Below are positions 5,119-5,169 of a DNA stretch of 5,169 bases, one piece after another. A program made the position numbers and the translations under genes. The stretch covers positions 1 to 5,169 of the forward strand of contig CAISYW010000095.1 of NCBI GenBank assembly GCA_903889795.1. The letters are read 5' to 3'. The notes beneath the pieces are model-generated. The model was not told where the DNA came from and made no database searches. It was given only the letters and a program-made list of their open reading frames with translations. Origin of the DNA: an uncultured Chlamydiae bacterium (GTDB lineage Bacteria > Chlamydiota > Chlamydiia > Chlamydiales > SM23-39). The stretch's first letter is position 1; every line of letters starts with the position of its first letter.

Positions 5119-5169
5119 ATTCATTCTTGATTACGAAGGATTCCGAGCGAAGATTGATACGGCAAAGCC

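Larger units (their letters stand above)
4759..5144. other. Hairpin-dense region without a convincing gene
   Basis: Inverted repeats follow one another through this stretch: 4759-4773 (TTCCTC/GAGGAA), 4789-4799 (GGGC/GCCC), 4826-4858, 4871-4900, 4910-4951, 4975-5009 (ATCGATC/GATCGAT), 5089-5104 and 5116-5144 (GGAAT/ATTCC). Such density is unusual for spacer DNA and suggests a structured RNA, the non-coding end of a mobile element, or a composite palindromic repeat. The hairpin at 4921-4939 read on the minus strand has a C(UUCG)G loop, the very stable RNA tetraloop, which favours a minus-strand transcript if it is an RNA. I do not see the conserved cores of RNase P RNA, tmRNA, SRP RNA or group II intron domain V. 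The longest frame here (82 codons, minus, 4949-4701) ignores all these structures and has no supported start. Confidence 0.4.

Noticed and set aside
4759..5144. RNase P RNA, tmRNA, SRP RNA or a group II intron
   Set aside because: The conserved cores of these RNAs (for example the GAGGAAAGUCCGGGC element of RNase P, the tmRNA acceptor end, the domain V hairpin) are not present on either strand as far as I can read.
1..5169. CRISPR array or tRNA/rRNA genes
   Set aside because: No regularly spaced direct repeats of 20-40 bases and no tRNA cloverleaf or rRNA core sequence were seen.

Overview
The window looks like chromosome of a member of the Chlamydiae, most likely an environmental (amoeba- or arthropod-associated) lineage. 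The main evidence is a 301-residue ribonuclease HIII whose N-terminal and catalytic segments resemble, from memory, Chlamydia trachomatis CT008. It lies next to a short RodZ-type protein without a periplasmic domain, matching CT009; the pair is also adjacent in C. trachomatis by locus number. Exact genus cannot be read from this window.

Left half (1-2436): a short RodZ homologue on the minus strand (cell-shape/division scaffold, MreB partner) and rnhC on the plus strand are divergently transcribed from a 90-bp gap that holds a plausible back-to-back promoter pair. Thirty-two bases after rnhC, a secreted outer-membrane beta-barrel candidate follows with its own ribosome binding site, probably in the same transcript.

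Middle (2414-3698): a minus-strand two-gene operon encodes a five-helix Yip1-family membrane protein, then, 10 bases later, a secreted 196-residue protein resembling the small alpha/beta (PsbP/Mog1-like) group. The second gene runs 23 bases into the 3' end of the beta-barrel gene, so these convergent genes share their terminal codons and leave no space for a separate terminator.

Right third (3699-5169): gene-poor. It contains a 360-bp AT-rich spacer with a nested dyad; a small unrecognised minus-strand gene interrupted by a one-base frameshift (4060-4381); a 62-residue, extremely acidic minus-strand protein with no Lys or Arg (4457-4645), backed by a well-placed Shine-Dalgarno and a TTGACT-17-TAGACT promoter; and finally about 400 bp (4759-5169) with no convincing gene but a dense series of strong inverted repeats. 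That last stretch could be a structured RNA, the non-coding end of a mobile element, or a dispersed palindromic repeat. It and the acidic protein are the least explained parts of the window.
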